DNA of 64,000 nucleotides from Bacteroidaceae bacterium (GCA_017619585.1 JAFZSA010000034.1:496001-560000), one strand, 5' to 3'. Counted from the first letter of the stretch, positions 25,301 to 35,405 are shown. The notes: generated from the sequence alone by a model not told the origin. Numbers and translations are program-made.

Positions 25301-28300
25301 TCCAGTCATTGCCGTACTTTGTACCTGGGTTCTTGATACCGATGGTAAGTTTTCCATCTTCGCCCACATTTGCAATGGTATAAACCTGGTAACGATTTAC
25401 CTTGGCAGCGATGGCCATACCTGTTTCACCATGAACAGCATAGCCTATAATCGCGGAACCATTATCATCATTGGTAGAGAAGCCGTCTTCATAGATAGCA
25501 AGGTCATGAGCACCTGCGCCATGCAGATTACAATTATCCTGATCCATAGTATCCTTGACAGCAATGTAATCCTCGACTACAGTGGGGAAGTAGTTGAATA
25601 CGCCGTTAGCATAGATACCGGCAGCATAGTTGGTGCTGTAACGGTTGTTGCTGGGACGGAAAGCACCGTTGATGCCTACCAGATAGTAACCAGGCTTCAT
25701 GTTCTCGACTGTCTGGTACATATCGCCAGTCACGTTCCAGGCCTCAACGCCAATAAAGGTCTTGCCCTCTTCGTTCTTGGTCTGTCCATAACCCGTGCAC
25801 CAGCCATCGGTCCAATTCTCTTTCTCCTTGCTGAAGTCATAGTTGGGAATCAAACTGCTGACATCAGTTCCGGGAACATAATCATCGGCAATAGCATCGG
25901 CCAACCACTTGACAACACGCTCTGTCTCGGCAGCAATCTCCTCGGCCGTAGCTGTGTGAATCTCCTTGATGTACTCGTAGGTACCAAGAGAATTATCATC
26001 GTCTGGTTCATCCAACTCAGAGAGGTAATATTCAAGAGCTGCACGTACCGTACCAGCGAAACTCTTATCTGACTCAAGGAATGCCTTGATTTCCTCGCAC
26101 TTGTCGATATAAGTCTGATATACAGCAGCATTATCAGCAACTGCAGCCTTCTTTACGTTGACAGAATCAATAGCGTCAGCAAACTCACCAAGAGTTGCAG
26201 CTTCAGTCAACGCTGCGATTTTCTCTTGGCAATCAACAAGCAGAGACTGAGTAGCTATAACCCCTTCAAGTGCCTCCTCCTCGAATGTCTTAATCTCATC
26301 GGCAACGCTTGCCAGATCCTCTTCATTAGCTACAGAGAAATACTGATTGGCAGCAAAAATGACAGTTCCATGAGAAGGATCTGCAAAGGGATACAAATCA
26401 TCGCCAATGGTCTGATACCAATAAGAGGTACGGAACTGACTGCCGTTAGCTCTCCATGCAAGGGCGCCGGATTGGAAATCCTCATCGCTTACAAGTGGCA
26501 CCTGAGTACCAAACTTGGCATAGCAGTTGGTAATAGTAGCACTACCATAACGGGCAAAGTAGCGGTCTTCACTTTCAATACCCTGAACTTCACCTACAGC
26601 GAAGCAGTTGGTTACCTCGGCATAGCTACCCAGCCAGCCAGAGAATGAGCCGTTCTCCTTTGAGCCATATACATTACCAACCATACCGCAGTTGTCAATG
26701 GTAACGTGGCAGGAAGAACCCATAACGCAACCAAACACACCGGAAGCATTGGGACCATCAGCGGCTGTTACATCACCACACATCATGACACCCTTGATGT
26801 TGACATGACCAGCCCAGGGAGCCGTCATACCAACCAGACCAACATAGCCCTTACCTGTGAGAGAGCAGCTTTCGTCGAGGGTTACATTCTTAATATATAC
26901 GCCCTCTGCAGCACGTGCATCAGCATCGCTGATACCACCAAAGCCCTTTGAAGGCAAACTATTCATAACGGCAATAAGACCTACACCATTGCTCTGAGAC
27001 TTTTCAACAATCAAGTTGCTGATGGTGTGGAACTGACCATCGAAGTTACCATAGAAGGGAGCGCCCTCGGTACCCACATTGGCCCAACGGTCGCAATAGC
27101 CATCCATATCAATATCGGCCGTCAGACGTGCGCTGGCATCCAGATGCTTGGCTGCATAGTTGGTCCACCATACAAGCTGGGCACCATTGCTGATTTCGTA
27201 CCATCCGTCAACGGGAGTCATATAATCCTCTTGTATGCCACCGCAGACAGTACAGAAACCTTCTTCAAACTGATGATCAGGCAAAACAGGATCACCAGAA
27301 GGTGCGTTACTGTATGTAGTCTCACCCAAAGGCTGACCATCGCAACGGTACTCCGGAGCATTGGCATATACAAGCGCACCTTCCTTCTTAATAGGCATAG
27401 GCATGAGATCCTCACCAATCTTCTGATAGAAACGCTCTACACCACCCTGATTACCATTCAGAGCATATGCAAGGGCACCATTCTCAATATCTTCTGGATC
27501 CTCTATAAGAGTAGCCTTTGCCTCGTCCTGGTAACCATATGAATTAGCGAAATAGACATTTTCACAAGTCATGTTTGCAGGATTACGGGAAAGAGTCTTA
27601 GAATCACCGATTACATTATTCAATGTGCCAAGGAAGGCACAATTGGTAAGATACAACTGACCACTTGACCATCCACTGATACCGGCCAGAGACTCTGATG
27701 TTCCTCCCTCATTACCTGTGATATTACCGGCATAGATAGAATTTTCTACGATTGTCTTTGTCTCTACAACACCAAATAAACCGCCAGTAGTATTGTCACC
27801 AGGATGAGTTGTGTTGATTTCAACGTCAGAAAAGACATTACGAACCTTCACTTTATCACTGCGAGTATGAGAAGTAATAGAGCCGGCATACTGACCGGTA
27901 GTAGTGATAGATCCATGCATGACAACATTCTCAAATGTACCAGAGAACTGGGGAATGAAAGACGCATTGCTTCCTTCAATATCCATTATGATGGTGAGTT
28001 CATGACCGTCGCCGTTGAAGTTACCATCAACCCAGTTGCTGGTGTTGAAGATGTAGTGGTTGGACTCTGCTGCATACTCTATGTCATTAGCCATCTTCAA
28101 GTCAACCTTGAAGCCGTCGCCTACACGGTTCCAGCCTTCTGCCAAGTCTATATCCTCAGCACTCTTTAGAAGGTAGGCATTATCCTCAGGACTGAATTCA
28201 AGACCTTGGAAGTTGAAGCATCCGCAAGCAGTACAGATACCATATTTATCAAACGAGTGTGCTGCAGCCTGAACAGTACCTGTATTAGAGAAAGTCAGGT

Positions 28301-29279
28301 CGCCCTCTGATTTGCCATTACAACCTGTAGCAGCAGAAGCATATACTTGCTTACTTCCGAATGCTGCAGGAACGGGAAATTCATCCTTGCCAATCTCCTG
28401 AACCCAGTTAATCTTGCTTTGGTCGGTGTTCAACTGGTAGCAAATGCGTCCGTCAGCAAGATTGTCGTAAGAAACAACCGATGTAGCAACGTTATCACCC
28501 CACTGGTTGGTGACATAGTTGTTATAGTTTGCACCTGCAGGACGATTTGCATAGGAATCCTCGTTATACTTTGCCAAGTCGACCGTTCTAACGTTACCGC
28601 CATTACGGGCAATGTTGGCACTGCCACCATTTTTGAGATCAAAAGAACTACCATCGCTGATGACAAGGTTGTTCACAGCATTCATAGGATTGTCGAGCCA
28701 ACCTACAAGACCACCACAATTCTGAGTGGCAGCACCTAGAATCTTGAACTTAGACAAACAGTTCTCAATAACAAGACCTCGATTGCCGACTGCAACAACA
28801 CCACCATGAGTGGCATCACCAGCAAAGGAGCTTTTCACAGTTACATCAACGTAGCAACCACGGATGATACCACTGCTCCATACTGCAATACCGGCAGCCA
28901 GTTTCTGGTCGGTAGTGATAGTACCCTGAACCTTCAGGTTCTGGATAAGGCCACGGACACCAACATTACGGAAGATTGCCGTACCTTGAGAACCTGCTGA
29001 AAAAAGATTGATTGTGATGGTATGACCAGCGCCGTCGAAGATACCCTGGAAGTCGAGTCCGTCCCGACCAATCATGGTACCGTCCATGCCCTTGTCAATG
29101 TCGGCAGTCAAGACTGCACGGGCATTGGCCTCACCACCATTCACGAGTTCGGCAAATGCCTTCAAGTCATCTGCCGTTCCAATCTGGTACACATTCCCGA
29201 CTTTCTCGAGCGCATACGCAGACATGCTGAAGACCATCAATATGGCCATCAAACACATGTGAAGTAGTTTCTTACTCAT
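22383..29279 (-). CDS. Giant secreted beta-helix/GLUG-repeat surface protein with C-terminal propeller-like module (paralogue 2)
   Basis: This 2298-residue paralogue of the upstream and downstream giants has the same order. After the signal peptide (SAYALEKVGNVYQIG follows) come GLUG-type beta-helix blocks, two CxxCG ribbons (HSFDKYGICTACG near 340 and HQFEEGFCTVCG near 680) and a helical region. A galactose-binding-like domain (FSKEKENWTDGW to WTGWGALKVIYCGDD), an Ala-rich spacer, another GLUG block, a propeller-like module and the tail NLAGQRVGKAQKGIYI follow. The propeller module is very close to that of paralogue 1: about 215 bp (23690-23904) match 16427-16636 at roughly 96% by eye, which suggests recent conversion. 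It has its own promoter and terminator, so it can be expressed independently. Confidence 0.85.
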   Translation of the reverse strand: MSKKLLHMCLMAILMVFSMSAYALEKVGNVYQIGTADDLKAFAELVNGGEANARAVLTADIDKGMDGTMIGRDGLDFQGIFDGAGHTITINLFSAGSQGTAIFRNVGVRGLIQNLKVQGTITTDQKLAAGIAVWSSGIIRGCYVDVTVKSSFAGDATHGGVVAVGNRGLVIENCLSKFKILGAATQNCGGLVGWLDNPMNAVNNLVISDGSSFDLKNGGSANIARNGGNVRTVDLAKYNEDSYANRPAGANYNNYVTNQWGDNVATSVVSYDNLADGRICYQLNTDQSKINWVQEIGKDEFPVPAAFGSKQVYASAATGCNGKSEGDLTFSNTGTVQAAAHSFDKYGICTACGCFNFQGLEFSPEDNAYLLKSAEDIDLAEGWNRVGDGFKVDLKMANDIEYAAESNHYIFNTSNWVDGNFNGDGHELTIIMDIEGSNASFIPQFSGTFENVVMHGSITTTGQYAGSITSHTRSDKVKVRNVFSDVEINTTHPGDNTTGGLFGVVETKTIVENSIYAGNITGNEGGTSESLAGISGWSSGQLYLTNCAFLGTLNNVIGDSKTLSRNPANMTCENVYFANSYGYQDEAKATLIEDPEDIENGALAYALNGNQGGVERFYQKIGEDLMPMPIKKEGALVYANAPEYRCDGQPLGETTYSNAPSGDPVLPDHQFEEGFCTVCGGIQEDYMTPVDGWYEISNGAQLVWWTNYAAKHLDASARLTADIDMDGYCDRWANVGTEGAPFYGNFDGQFHTISNLIVEKSQSNGVGLIAVMNSLPSKGFGGISDADARAAEGVYIKNVTLDESCSLTGKGYVGLVGMTAPWAGHVNIKGVMMCGDVTAADGPNASGVFGCVMGSSCHVTIDNCGMVGNVYGSKENGSFSGWLGSYAEVTNCFAVGEVQGIESEDRYFARYGSATITNCYAKFGTQVPLVSDEDFQSGALAWRANGSQFRTSYWYQTIGDDLYPFADPSHGTVIFAANQYFSVANEEDLASVADEIKTFEEEALEGVIATQSLLVDCQEKIAALTEAATLGEFADAIDSVNVKKAAVADNAAVYQTYIDKCEEIKAFLESDKSFAGTVRAALEYYLSELDEPDDDNSLGTYEYIKEIHTATAEEIAAETERVVKWLADAIADDYVPGTDVSSLIPNYDFSKEKENWTDGWCTGYGQTKNEEGKTFIGVEAWNVTGDMYQTVENMKPGYYLVGINGAFRPSNNRYSTNYAAGIYANGVFNYFPTVVEDYIAVKDTMDQDNCNLHGAGAHDLAIYEDGFSTNDDNGSAIIGYAVHGETGMAIAAKVNRYQVYTIANVGEDGKLTIGIKNPGTKYGNDWTGWGALKVIYCGDDEDKVNGALDNVLENMAVRAQSIKDYECDEDTPAAGPNFPAELKLDLEAVMAQAQAAENVAAKAEAAAAFSDIFQKIYEGKQAYIKLNTLGVALENIEGGNLPYVEKDEETGEWFETGEMVFTEAETDFLYNDAALTLIDAYAEGSYSTEEALNPEILNNKIVKEALPAQDEDGYYLIGTPKKLVAFRAISTYADYTAKAKLTADIDMKGIGMQPINVSDYSYRGTFDGQGYAINNVLIVNEAQRTGLFNTLDGATVKNLKLTGEYISNQKFIGGIAGYTYNSRIENCDVAVTINSTIPADDNGNSQDGTHGGLIGVNEGEGTVVENCLVNCAILGENTNSCGGVCGWATNSLTVNNTLILSSNYTVNTSGCNTVSRNPDKCTTNNVFYVTKLGDTKGTLATEEKLASGEICWTLNGSKAEDAHWFQTLGKDATPHLFGGSLVWKNGNEFQNTRPNIQLNAFASNLSVATNAEQVAVLYTLNAEAKSGAINFYAGDELKYAYVLKGGDLKAGGHEIAIDNSLLNVPAGTKLTYALEITAMGVKEPARIGEGYKVNSPYGLAINNTPASKGFGQIYVAESRPLEKGTGSICEEKPGALFAFDATFQPINAEDGTPGFYGGLDIKDNKNVITISGDYKFDLKNVRVSKDGRLFIARASGNSTSSVWEADPADLNKPWTPIFTGGELDKATGIVTVGGEEQNRPAVSLAVEGEGENLKLIVLGAQRSDGKENFSDYKCFTYNLGTATSWTGAPSSVFEPLTGQYTVAPAHVGIVSDNRGGLWYEQYRDNPKEEEPAIKHFDATGNADYSDITTNTRGEAIAVSADGSFVAIPKGSGKVVIYETNYVPMQNGSIYLDAKYNLSVAESQITGMAFDYANNLYITSSASKTLNRYAVPSLTGDKYVTPAREGFVVGTESGDQDALDNVNANGNVNSGAIYNLAGQRVGKAQKGIYIQDGKKVSVK

Positions 29280-29380
29280 TGAATGAAATGTTAATTAGTT
29301 AATAAAAACAGTTAATAAATTAAGTTAATGTATAGTCAAAAAAATGGTTAATAATCTGTCAGTTTACAGTTTGTGGCTCA

Positions 29381-29411
29381 CAAAGATAAGGAATATTGGT
29401 ATTGCCGCAAA
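29381..29411 (-). promoter_or_regulatory. Promoter of giant gene 2
   Basis: On the minus strand TTTG (29411-29408), a 19-nt spacer and TATCTTTG (29388-29381) match the consensus in sequence and spacing. Confidence 0.8.
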
Positions 29412-29603
29412 CTTTTACGGAAGAATTTTGGAGGAATAAGCATATTATGCAAAGAAAGGATAAAGAAAGATAAAGAAAAGTGGAAATGTGCCCTATTTTC
29501 TCTAAACACAAAAAGATATTTTCCCAACTTGGGAATAGTTTTTATCTAACTGAGCCGCAAAAACAATTAACTTAAAACTTTCCGGAAAGTGGGACAAAAA
29601 AAA

Positions 29604-29631
29604 GAAGAGGGAAGCCTAAACTCCCCTCTTC
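29604..29631 (-). terminator. Terminator of giant gene 3
   Basis: GAAGAGGG pairs with CCCTCTTC and is followed by TTTTTTTT on the minus strand, 22 bp after the stop codon. Confidence 0.82.
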
Positions 29632-29653
29632 CTGCATATAGAATGAATGAAAA

Positions 29654-32600
29654 TTACTTAAACAATACCTTTTTCCCGTCAACAATGTAGATACCCTTCT
29701 GGACCTTGTTTACACGCTGACCAGCCAGGTTGAAGATAGCACCCTTGGTATCAGGGAGGGATGGCGTGATATTTTCAATGAAATCAGGATCCTCACCTTC
29801 ATTGTAATAGCCAAGAACCGTATCATACAAGACAAGTTTATGTGTCTTGTCAAGAACAGGAGTAGCATCCTCGCCCAGAGTCTGGTACCATGCTGCATTC
29901 TCACCCTGGTTCTCACCATTCAACTTATAGCAGATCTCACCACTTGCCAACTGAGCGTCAGTAGCCTTTGTGCCACGTGTACTGGCACCCGGAACCAAAC
30001 TACGCTCTGCATAGAAGACATTGTTAACTGTACATCCAGAACGTGAAATTACATCTGAAGGATATGAGGAAGGTTCTGGAGCGGTTTCGTACTGATTAAG
30101 AATCAAGACGTTATTAAGAGTGAGGGTATTTGCACCTCCGTCTTTCCAACCGCACACACCACCAAAGGAGTGGGCTTTATCACCAATGAAGGTACAATTG
30201 ACAAGGCAGTTGTTGACAACTACGCTGGCACCGCCTCTACAAACGCCCATGATACCACCAGTGGTAGCATCACCTTCAATCTCATTGTGCATAACAACGG
30301 CAATCTCGCAGTTCTCTATCTTTACGGCACCTGTAGTATAACGGGCAAGACCACCCATACGCTGCATGTCGCCATAGTATTCACCTGTTAACTTCAGGTT
30401 CTTGACAGTAGCGTTATCCAACTCATAGAACAGAGCACAACCGCGTCCGCCCAGGAACTTGATGTAGACATTCTCCAAAGCATGGCCTTGACCGTCAAGG
30501 ACACCCTTATAATTAACACCCGCATCTTCAGTTCCCTTGGTATTGTTACCGAAGGGCTGCATACCAATGCCAGTCATGTCAATGTCATTCACAAGCTTAG
30601 CCTTGACAGCATGGTCCAACTCAAGGAAAATAGCACGATAAGCAACGAACTGCTTAGGATTGGTAATGAGGTAGTAACCATCCTCGTCCTTAAGAGGAAC
30701 GATATCTGAAATCTCAGGAATATTTGAAACTGCAGCATTCTTGGCCTCTTCAAGAGAGAAAGAACCCTTTGCATACGCATCTGCCAACATCTCTACAACA
30801 TCAAAGAGATTATCACCAAATACATATTCGTCCTTTTCTACCCATTCGCCATTCTCGTCCTTCTCTACCAAAGGAAGGTTCCAAGCGTCTATTGCCTCGA
30901 TTACAGGAATAGTCTTATAGAATGCCAGATAAGCCTGACGAGCCTCATAGAATTCCTTGAACAACTGGCTCAAGGTTTCTGCAGCCTTCATTTTAGCCTC
31001 TGCACCCTGAGCAGCATCAGCAGCAGCTACAGCAGCCTGCAAAGCCTCCTTCAAGGCAGCAGGATAGCTGGGAGCCTGACCCTCATCTTTTATCTGCAGG
31101 AGCGCTTTTTCACTTCTGTATTCCTCAATGATTATGTTTGCACGGGCCACCATGCTCTCCAGAGCCTTGTCAATATATGTCTCAGCCTCATCACCCTCGC
31201 CGGCATATACAACCTTGAAAGAAGTGAAGCCTGTCCAGTCACTACCGTAATTAGTACCGGGGTTCGTAATACCAATAGTCAGGCTATCGCCCTCGGCCTT
31301 GGCAATGACATAGTTCTGACAACGGCCTGCATATCCTGCAACGGCAACACCTGAAGGACCATGTAAAACATATCCCTTAAGGCCATTTTCTCCTTCTGTA
31401 GAGACACCATCCTCGTAAATAGGCCAGTCGAATGTAGCATCACCACCGCCAAACTGAGTGAGGTAAACATTCTCCTGATCAACAGCCTGATCAACACTTA
31501 TATAGCCCTCTAATACAGACTGCAGATAGTTTACATTGTCATTAGCATAAACCTGAGCAGCGTAGTTGTAGCTATAACGGTCGTTACTGGGACGGAAAGC
31601 ACCCTGAACGCTTACCAGATAGTAACCTGGCTTCAGGCCCTTAACGGTCTGATGCATATCGAACTTGGTGTTCCAAGCCTCACAACCATAATAGGGCTTT
31701 TTGTTGATAGTTACGGTACTACGTGAATTTGCATACTTGTTCATGCTTGAAGACCAGCCATCCGTAACATCGTTGTGGAAGTCAGTATTAGCAAACAGGC
31801 TGGTCACATCTGAACCGGCTACATAGCCGTCCTGAAGAGCCTTGTTAAACAACTCGTCTACATATACTATCTCTTTCTCAATCAGAGAATCAATAAGTTC
31901 ATGCTGATCTATGATATCTACAAAGTTCTCTTCCAGATATGCTTCCAGCTCATCACGGGCAGGACCGGCAAAGTCATTGTGATTCTTTATATAGGTCTGA
32001 ATCTCCTCGCACTTATCCTGATACTTCTTGTAAACGGCGACACTGGTCTGAACAACAGTCTCAGCTGCATAGAGAGAATCCAATGCGTCTGCAAGCTCAA
32101 TAACAGTAGTAACTCCACCCAAAGCCTCCACCTTGGCATTGAAGTCTTCTACTGCAACAGTATAAGCAATTGAGTCTTCATACATTCCATTATAATAACT
32201 TGCAACAGCGTCCTTTATATCTGAAACAGTCTCCTCGCTTACATTATACACTGTTTCTGCAGCATAAAGAACAACACCATGTGAAGGATCAGGTGTGGGA
32301 ATATCGTCCTCGCCCAATGTCTGATACCAGACAGGATTGCGGAACTGGTTACCATTCAACTTAAAGCAGAGAATACCATTGTTTAATTCCTCAGAATCAA
32401 GGAGGATAGTTCTGCTCTTTTCCTGCATGGGTTTGTTGTGCTGCTGCTTGTTTGCATCTACGCCATCCAATTCAGCTTCGTAGCAGTTGGTAACGAATGC
32501 CTGTCCACGAGTGAAGGAGTCGCTAGAATAAATAGCAGACTGTGGCATGGTAGCTGTACTCCAGCAATTGGTAACCTGAGAATTAGGACTTGAATAACCA

Positions 32601-35200
32601 CAGATTGCACCAGACTCTCTTCCGCCATTAATCTGACCTGTTACGTAGCAATTGCTGATAAACATATCCGTAGCACCGCTATAGTCAACACCGACGATAC
32701 CTGCAGCGTTCTGATTGATAGATGTGACAATTCCTTCATTACCTATATTAGAAATGTAAACGCTGCCACTACCATTGGTACCACCAATAATGCCAACAAA
32801 AGCATTACCCTTGATAGAACAAGTCTCATCCAAGACGAAGTTCTTGATTACAGCACTATCACCGATAACGCCAAACATACCTTGATAGTTCTTGTCATTA
32901 TCAATAAACAAGTTACTAATAGTATGGAACTGACCATCAAACTCGCCAGTATAAACGTATGACCAGTTACCAGCAGGCTCGTATTCAATATTAGACATAT
33001 CAATATCATCATACAAACGAGCCTTGATTGTAGTTTTGCCGTTACTTATGAGTTTAGAGAACTGAACCAATGCCCTTGCATTTCCAATCTTCATGTAACC
33101 GTCAGCATCTTTCTCAAGTTCACCACAAACAGTACAGATGCCGTCAGCATCAAATTGATGATCAGGAATAACAGGGTCAGACAATCTTGGTGTGTTGGCA
33201 TAAGTCCAAGGCGTGCCGTCACATTTGAATTTGTCAATATAGACAAGTGTGCCTTCCTTTGCAACAGGCAATGGATAGTTATCCACGCCAATCTTCTGAT
33301 AGAAACGCTCTACGCCCTCGGCCTTATCATTCATGATATAAACCAACTCACCACTTGCAACGCCATTAGGATTCAAATACTTGATATATTTACCGGCATC
33401 GGCTCCATTACCATATTCATTAATAGTATAAACATTATTGCAAGCTGCAATACCATAGTTACGAGTAATAGTATGAGAGTCACCACCCGCATTGGTCATC
33501 GTTCCCAAGAAAGCACAATTGGTGATGTAGTTTGTACCACCATTTGCCCAACCGACAAGACCGGCAATAGCTTCCGTACCTTCTACACCATTGATATCAC
33601 CTGCATAAATACAGTTCTCGATTGAGGTATTTGTATACGGGATACCAATTAAACCACCAGAGGTGTTATCACCTGTCTTTGTGGTATTGATAGTAATATC
33701 AGAGAATACGTTGCGAACCTTCTGTCCGTTGCCATAGAAACGACCGGCAACAGAACCAGCCCATGAATTGGCAGTGCTAATAGAACCGTGCATAATAACA
33801 TTCTCGAAATTACCGTCGAAGAATGGGAAAAGGGCTGCACCATTTTCTTTTATGTCAACCAAGTTGATGGTAATTGTATGACCATCGCCATTGAAGTCGC
33901 TATCCACCCAGTCGTTACCGTTGAAGATAAGCTGACCTTCAGCAGGAGTACACTCAATGTCGTTCACCATCTTCATGTTCAGCTTAAAGCCGTTCTGCAG
34001 ACGGTTCCAACCTTCTGCCAAGAAGAGGTCTTCTGCACTGCCGAGAAGAACAGACTTGGTAGCAGGCTCGAATCTTGTGGGATCATCGAAGTTGAAGCTG
34101 TTCCAATTGAACTGACCGCAAGTGGTGCAGACGCCATACTTGTCATAGGTGTGCTTGGTAACTGCAGCGTTGCCGGGAGTGTTGCTGAAGGTAACATCTC
34201 CTGTTGCCTTACCCTGGCAGTCGGTAGCAGTAGAAGCATAAACCTGACCCTTATCTTTGCCGAAAACAGCAGGTACGGGATATGGGTCGCCAATGTTCTG
34301 AACCCAGCCGATGTGGCTCTGGTCGCTGTTCAGCTGATAGCATACCTTACCGCTTGCAACCTCTTCAGGAGTAACAACAGCTGTTCCAATACTGAGAACA
34401 CCCCAGTCGTTGGTAACATAGTTGTTGGCGTTGGCGCCTTCAGGACGATTCTTGTAGCTGTCTGCATTGTACGTTGACAAATCAACAACTTTACGAAGAC
34501 CGTCGCCATCACGTACCAAACCGGCACTCTTGCCATCTGACCAGTTGAAGTTGCTTTCCTTGTCATTGATTACCAAACAGTTTACGATGTTAACGCGCTG
34601 AGCATCAACCCAAGCTGCCAGACCACCGCACTTGTGTGTGGTTGAACCTAAGATTTTGATTTTTGAAAGACAGTTGTCAATAAGTGCACATTTATTCAGC
34701 TGGCCTGCTACACCACCAATGCTGGCGTCTGCATTATCTGCAAAGTTTGCATTAACAGTTACATCTACAAAACAGCTGCGGATGATACCACCACTGTAGT
34801 TGGCAATAGCTGCCGTATGCTTGTACTTGCCAGTTGTAATAGTACCCTGAACCTTCAGGTTCTGGACAATACCACGATTACCTACGCCACGGAACAAAGC
34901 AGGACCTTCGCCGTCCTCCCCATCCGTTAAATTAATAGTGATGGTGTGACCGGCACCGTCAAAGAAACCCTGATAATCTCCTCCAACGCCAATCTTGAGA
35001 ATGTCTGCGCCCTTGTCAATGTCAGCCGTCAGGATGGCATTGGCGCTTCTTTCTCCACCATTCACGAGCTCAGCGAAAGCTTTCAGGTCTTCCGCCGTAC
35101 CAATTTGGTATGCACCGTTTACCTTGTCCAGCGCATACGCAGACATGCTGACAACCGCCAAAATAGCCGTCAAGAACATGCTTGAAATCTTTTTACTCAT
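29654..35200 (-). CDS. Giant secreted beta-helix/GLUG-repeat surface protein without propeller module (paralogue 3)
   Basis: At 1848 residues this is the short member of the family. It shares the signal peptide (SAYALDKVNGAYQIG follows), GLUG beta-helix blocks, two CxxCG ribbons (HTYDKYGVCTTCG and HQFDADGICTVCG), the helical region, the galactose-binding-like domain (WTGFTSFKVVYAGEGDE) and the Ala-rich spacer (AAVAAADAAQGAEAKMKAAE). After the last GLUG block it passes almost directly from WYQTLGEDATPVLDKTHKLV to the tail NLAGQRVNKVQKGIYIVDGK. It therefore lacks the ~450-residue propeller-like module of its paralogues. It is first in gene order along the minus strand and has its own promoter. 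A surface adhesin or glycan-binding role is inferred. Confidence 0.85.
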   Translation of the reverse strand: MSKKISSMFLTAILAVVSMSAYALDKVNGAYQIGTAEDLKAFAELVNGGERSANAILTADIDKGADILKIGVGGDYQGFFDGAGHTITINLTDGEDGEGPALFRGVGNRGIVQNLKVQGTITTGKYKHTAAIANYSGGIIRSCFVDVTVNANFADNADASIGGVAGQLNKCALIDNCLSKIKILGSTTHKCGGLAAWVDAQRVNIVNCLVINDKESNFNWSDGKSAGLVRDGDGLRKVVDLSTYNADSYKNRPEGANANNYVTNDWGVLSIGTAVVTPEEVASGKVCYQLNSDQSHIGWVQNIGDPYPVPAVFGKDKGQVYASTATDCQGKATGDVTFSNTPGNAAVTKHTYDKYGVCTTCGQFNWNSFNFDDPTRFEPATKSVLLGSAEDLFLAEGWNRLQNGFKLNMKMVNDIECTPAEGQLIFNGNDWVDSDFNGDGHTITINLVDIKENGAALFPFFDGNFENVIMHGSISTANSWAGSVAGRFYGNGQKVRNVFSDITINTTKTGDNTSGGLIGIPYTNTSIENCIYAGDINGVEGTEAIAGLVGWANGGTNYITNCAFLGTMTNAGGDSHTITRNYGIAACNNVYTINEYGNGADAGKYIKYLNPNGVASGELVYIMNDKAEGVERFYQKIGVDNYPLPVAKEGTLVYIDKFKCDGTPWTYANTPRLSDPVIPDHQFDADGICTVCGELEKDADGYMKIGNARALVQFSKLISNGKTTIKARLYDDIDMSNIEYEPAGNWSYVYTGEFDGQFHTISNLFIDNDKNYQGMFGVIGDSAVIKNFVLDETCSIKGNAFVGIIGGTNGSGSVYISNIGNEGIVTSINQNAAGIVGVDYSGATDMFISNCYVTGQINGGRESGAICGYSSPNSQVTNCWSTATMPQSAIYSSDSFTRGQAFVTNCYEAELDGVDANKQQHNKPMQEKSRTILLDSEELNNGILCFKLNGNQFRNPVWYQTLGEDDIPTPDPSHGVVLYAAETVYNVSEETVSDIKDAVASYYNGMYEDSIAYTVAVEDFNAKVEALGGVTTVIELADALDSLYAAETVVQTSVAVYKKYQDKCEEIQTYIKNHNDFAGPARDELEAYLEENFVDIIDQHELIDSLIEKEIVYVDELFNKALQDGYVAGSDVTSLFANTDFHNDVTDGWSSSMNKYANSRSTVTINKKPYYGCEAWNTKFDMHQTVKGLKPGYYLVSVQGAFRPSNDRYSYNYAAQVYANDNVNYLQSVLEGYISVDQAVDQENVYLTQFGGGDATFDWPIYEDGVSTEGENGLKGYVLHGPSGVAVAGYAGRCQNYVIAKAEGDSLTIGITNPGTNYGSDWTGFTSFKVVYAGEGDEAETYIDKALESMVARANIIIEEYRSEKALLQIKDEGQAPSYPAALKEALQAAVAAADAAQGAEAKMKAAETLSQLFKEFYEARQAYLAFYKTIPVIEAIDAWNLPLVEKDENGEWVEKDEYVFGDNLFDVVEMLADAYAKGSFSLEEAKNAAVSNIPEISDIVPLKDEDGYYLITNPKQFVAYRAIFLELDHAVKAKLVNDIDMTGIGMQPFGNNTKGTEDAGVNYKGVLDGQGHALENVYIKFLGGRGCALFYELDNATVKNLKLTGEYYGDMQRMGGLARYTTGAVKIENCEIAVVMHNEIEGDATTGGIMGVCRGGASVVVNNCLVNCTFIGDKAHSFGGVCGWKDGGANTLTLNNVLILNQYETAPEPSSYPSDVISRSGCTVNNVFYAERSLVPGASTRGTKATDAQLASGEICYKLNGENQGENAAWYQTLGEDATPVLDKTHKLVLYDTVLGYYNEGEDPDFIENITPSLPDTKGAIFNLAGQRVNKVQKGIYIVDGKKVLFK

Positions 35201-35270
35201 AGAATTGTAGAATTAAAGTTTAAAATAAAATATGTATGTATTTTTGTGTATTTTTCGCTCAAAAGGCGTA

Positions 35271-35301
35271 CAAAAATAGCGATAAAACACTTTGCTTCAA
35301 A
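35271..35301 (-). promoter_or_regulatory. Promoter of giant gene 3
   Basis: On the minus strand TTTG (35301-35298), a 19-nt spacer and TATTTTTG (35278-35271) match the consensus. The leader is about 65 nt. Confidence 0.8.
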
Positions 35302-35371
35302 TTATTTTAAGAATAATTATCAAATACAAGGCATTTGTAGCAAAAAAGGGCTTAACAAAGGGTAAAAAAAA

Positions 35372-35405
35372 CACTGCGTGAGGCTTTTTTAGGCCTCACG
35401 CAGTG
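35372..35405 (-). terminator. Terminator of the ddh gene
   Basis: CACTGCGTGAGGC (35372-35384) pairs perfectly with GCCTCACGCAGTG (35393-35405). On the minus strand an eight-T run follows. Confidence 0.9.

Larger units (their letters stand above)
29280..29653. other. Intergenic region between giant genes 2 and 3
   Basis: This 374-bp stretch holds no gene. It contains the promoter of giant gene 2 (29381-29411), the terminator of giant gene 3 (29604-29631) and an AT-rich leader of about 95 nt. The short AAAGATAAAGAAAGA purine runs near 29455-29480 showed no clear structure. Confidence 0.7.

Noticed and set aside
15114..35200. Polyketide/NRPS or RHS toxin genes because of the large size
   Set aside because: The proteins have signal peptides, GLUG and beta-helix repeats and a sorting-like tail, with no enzymatic carrier, condensation or YD-repeat motifs.
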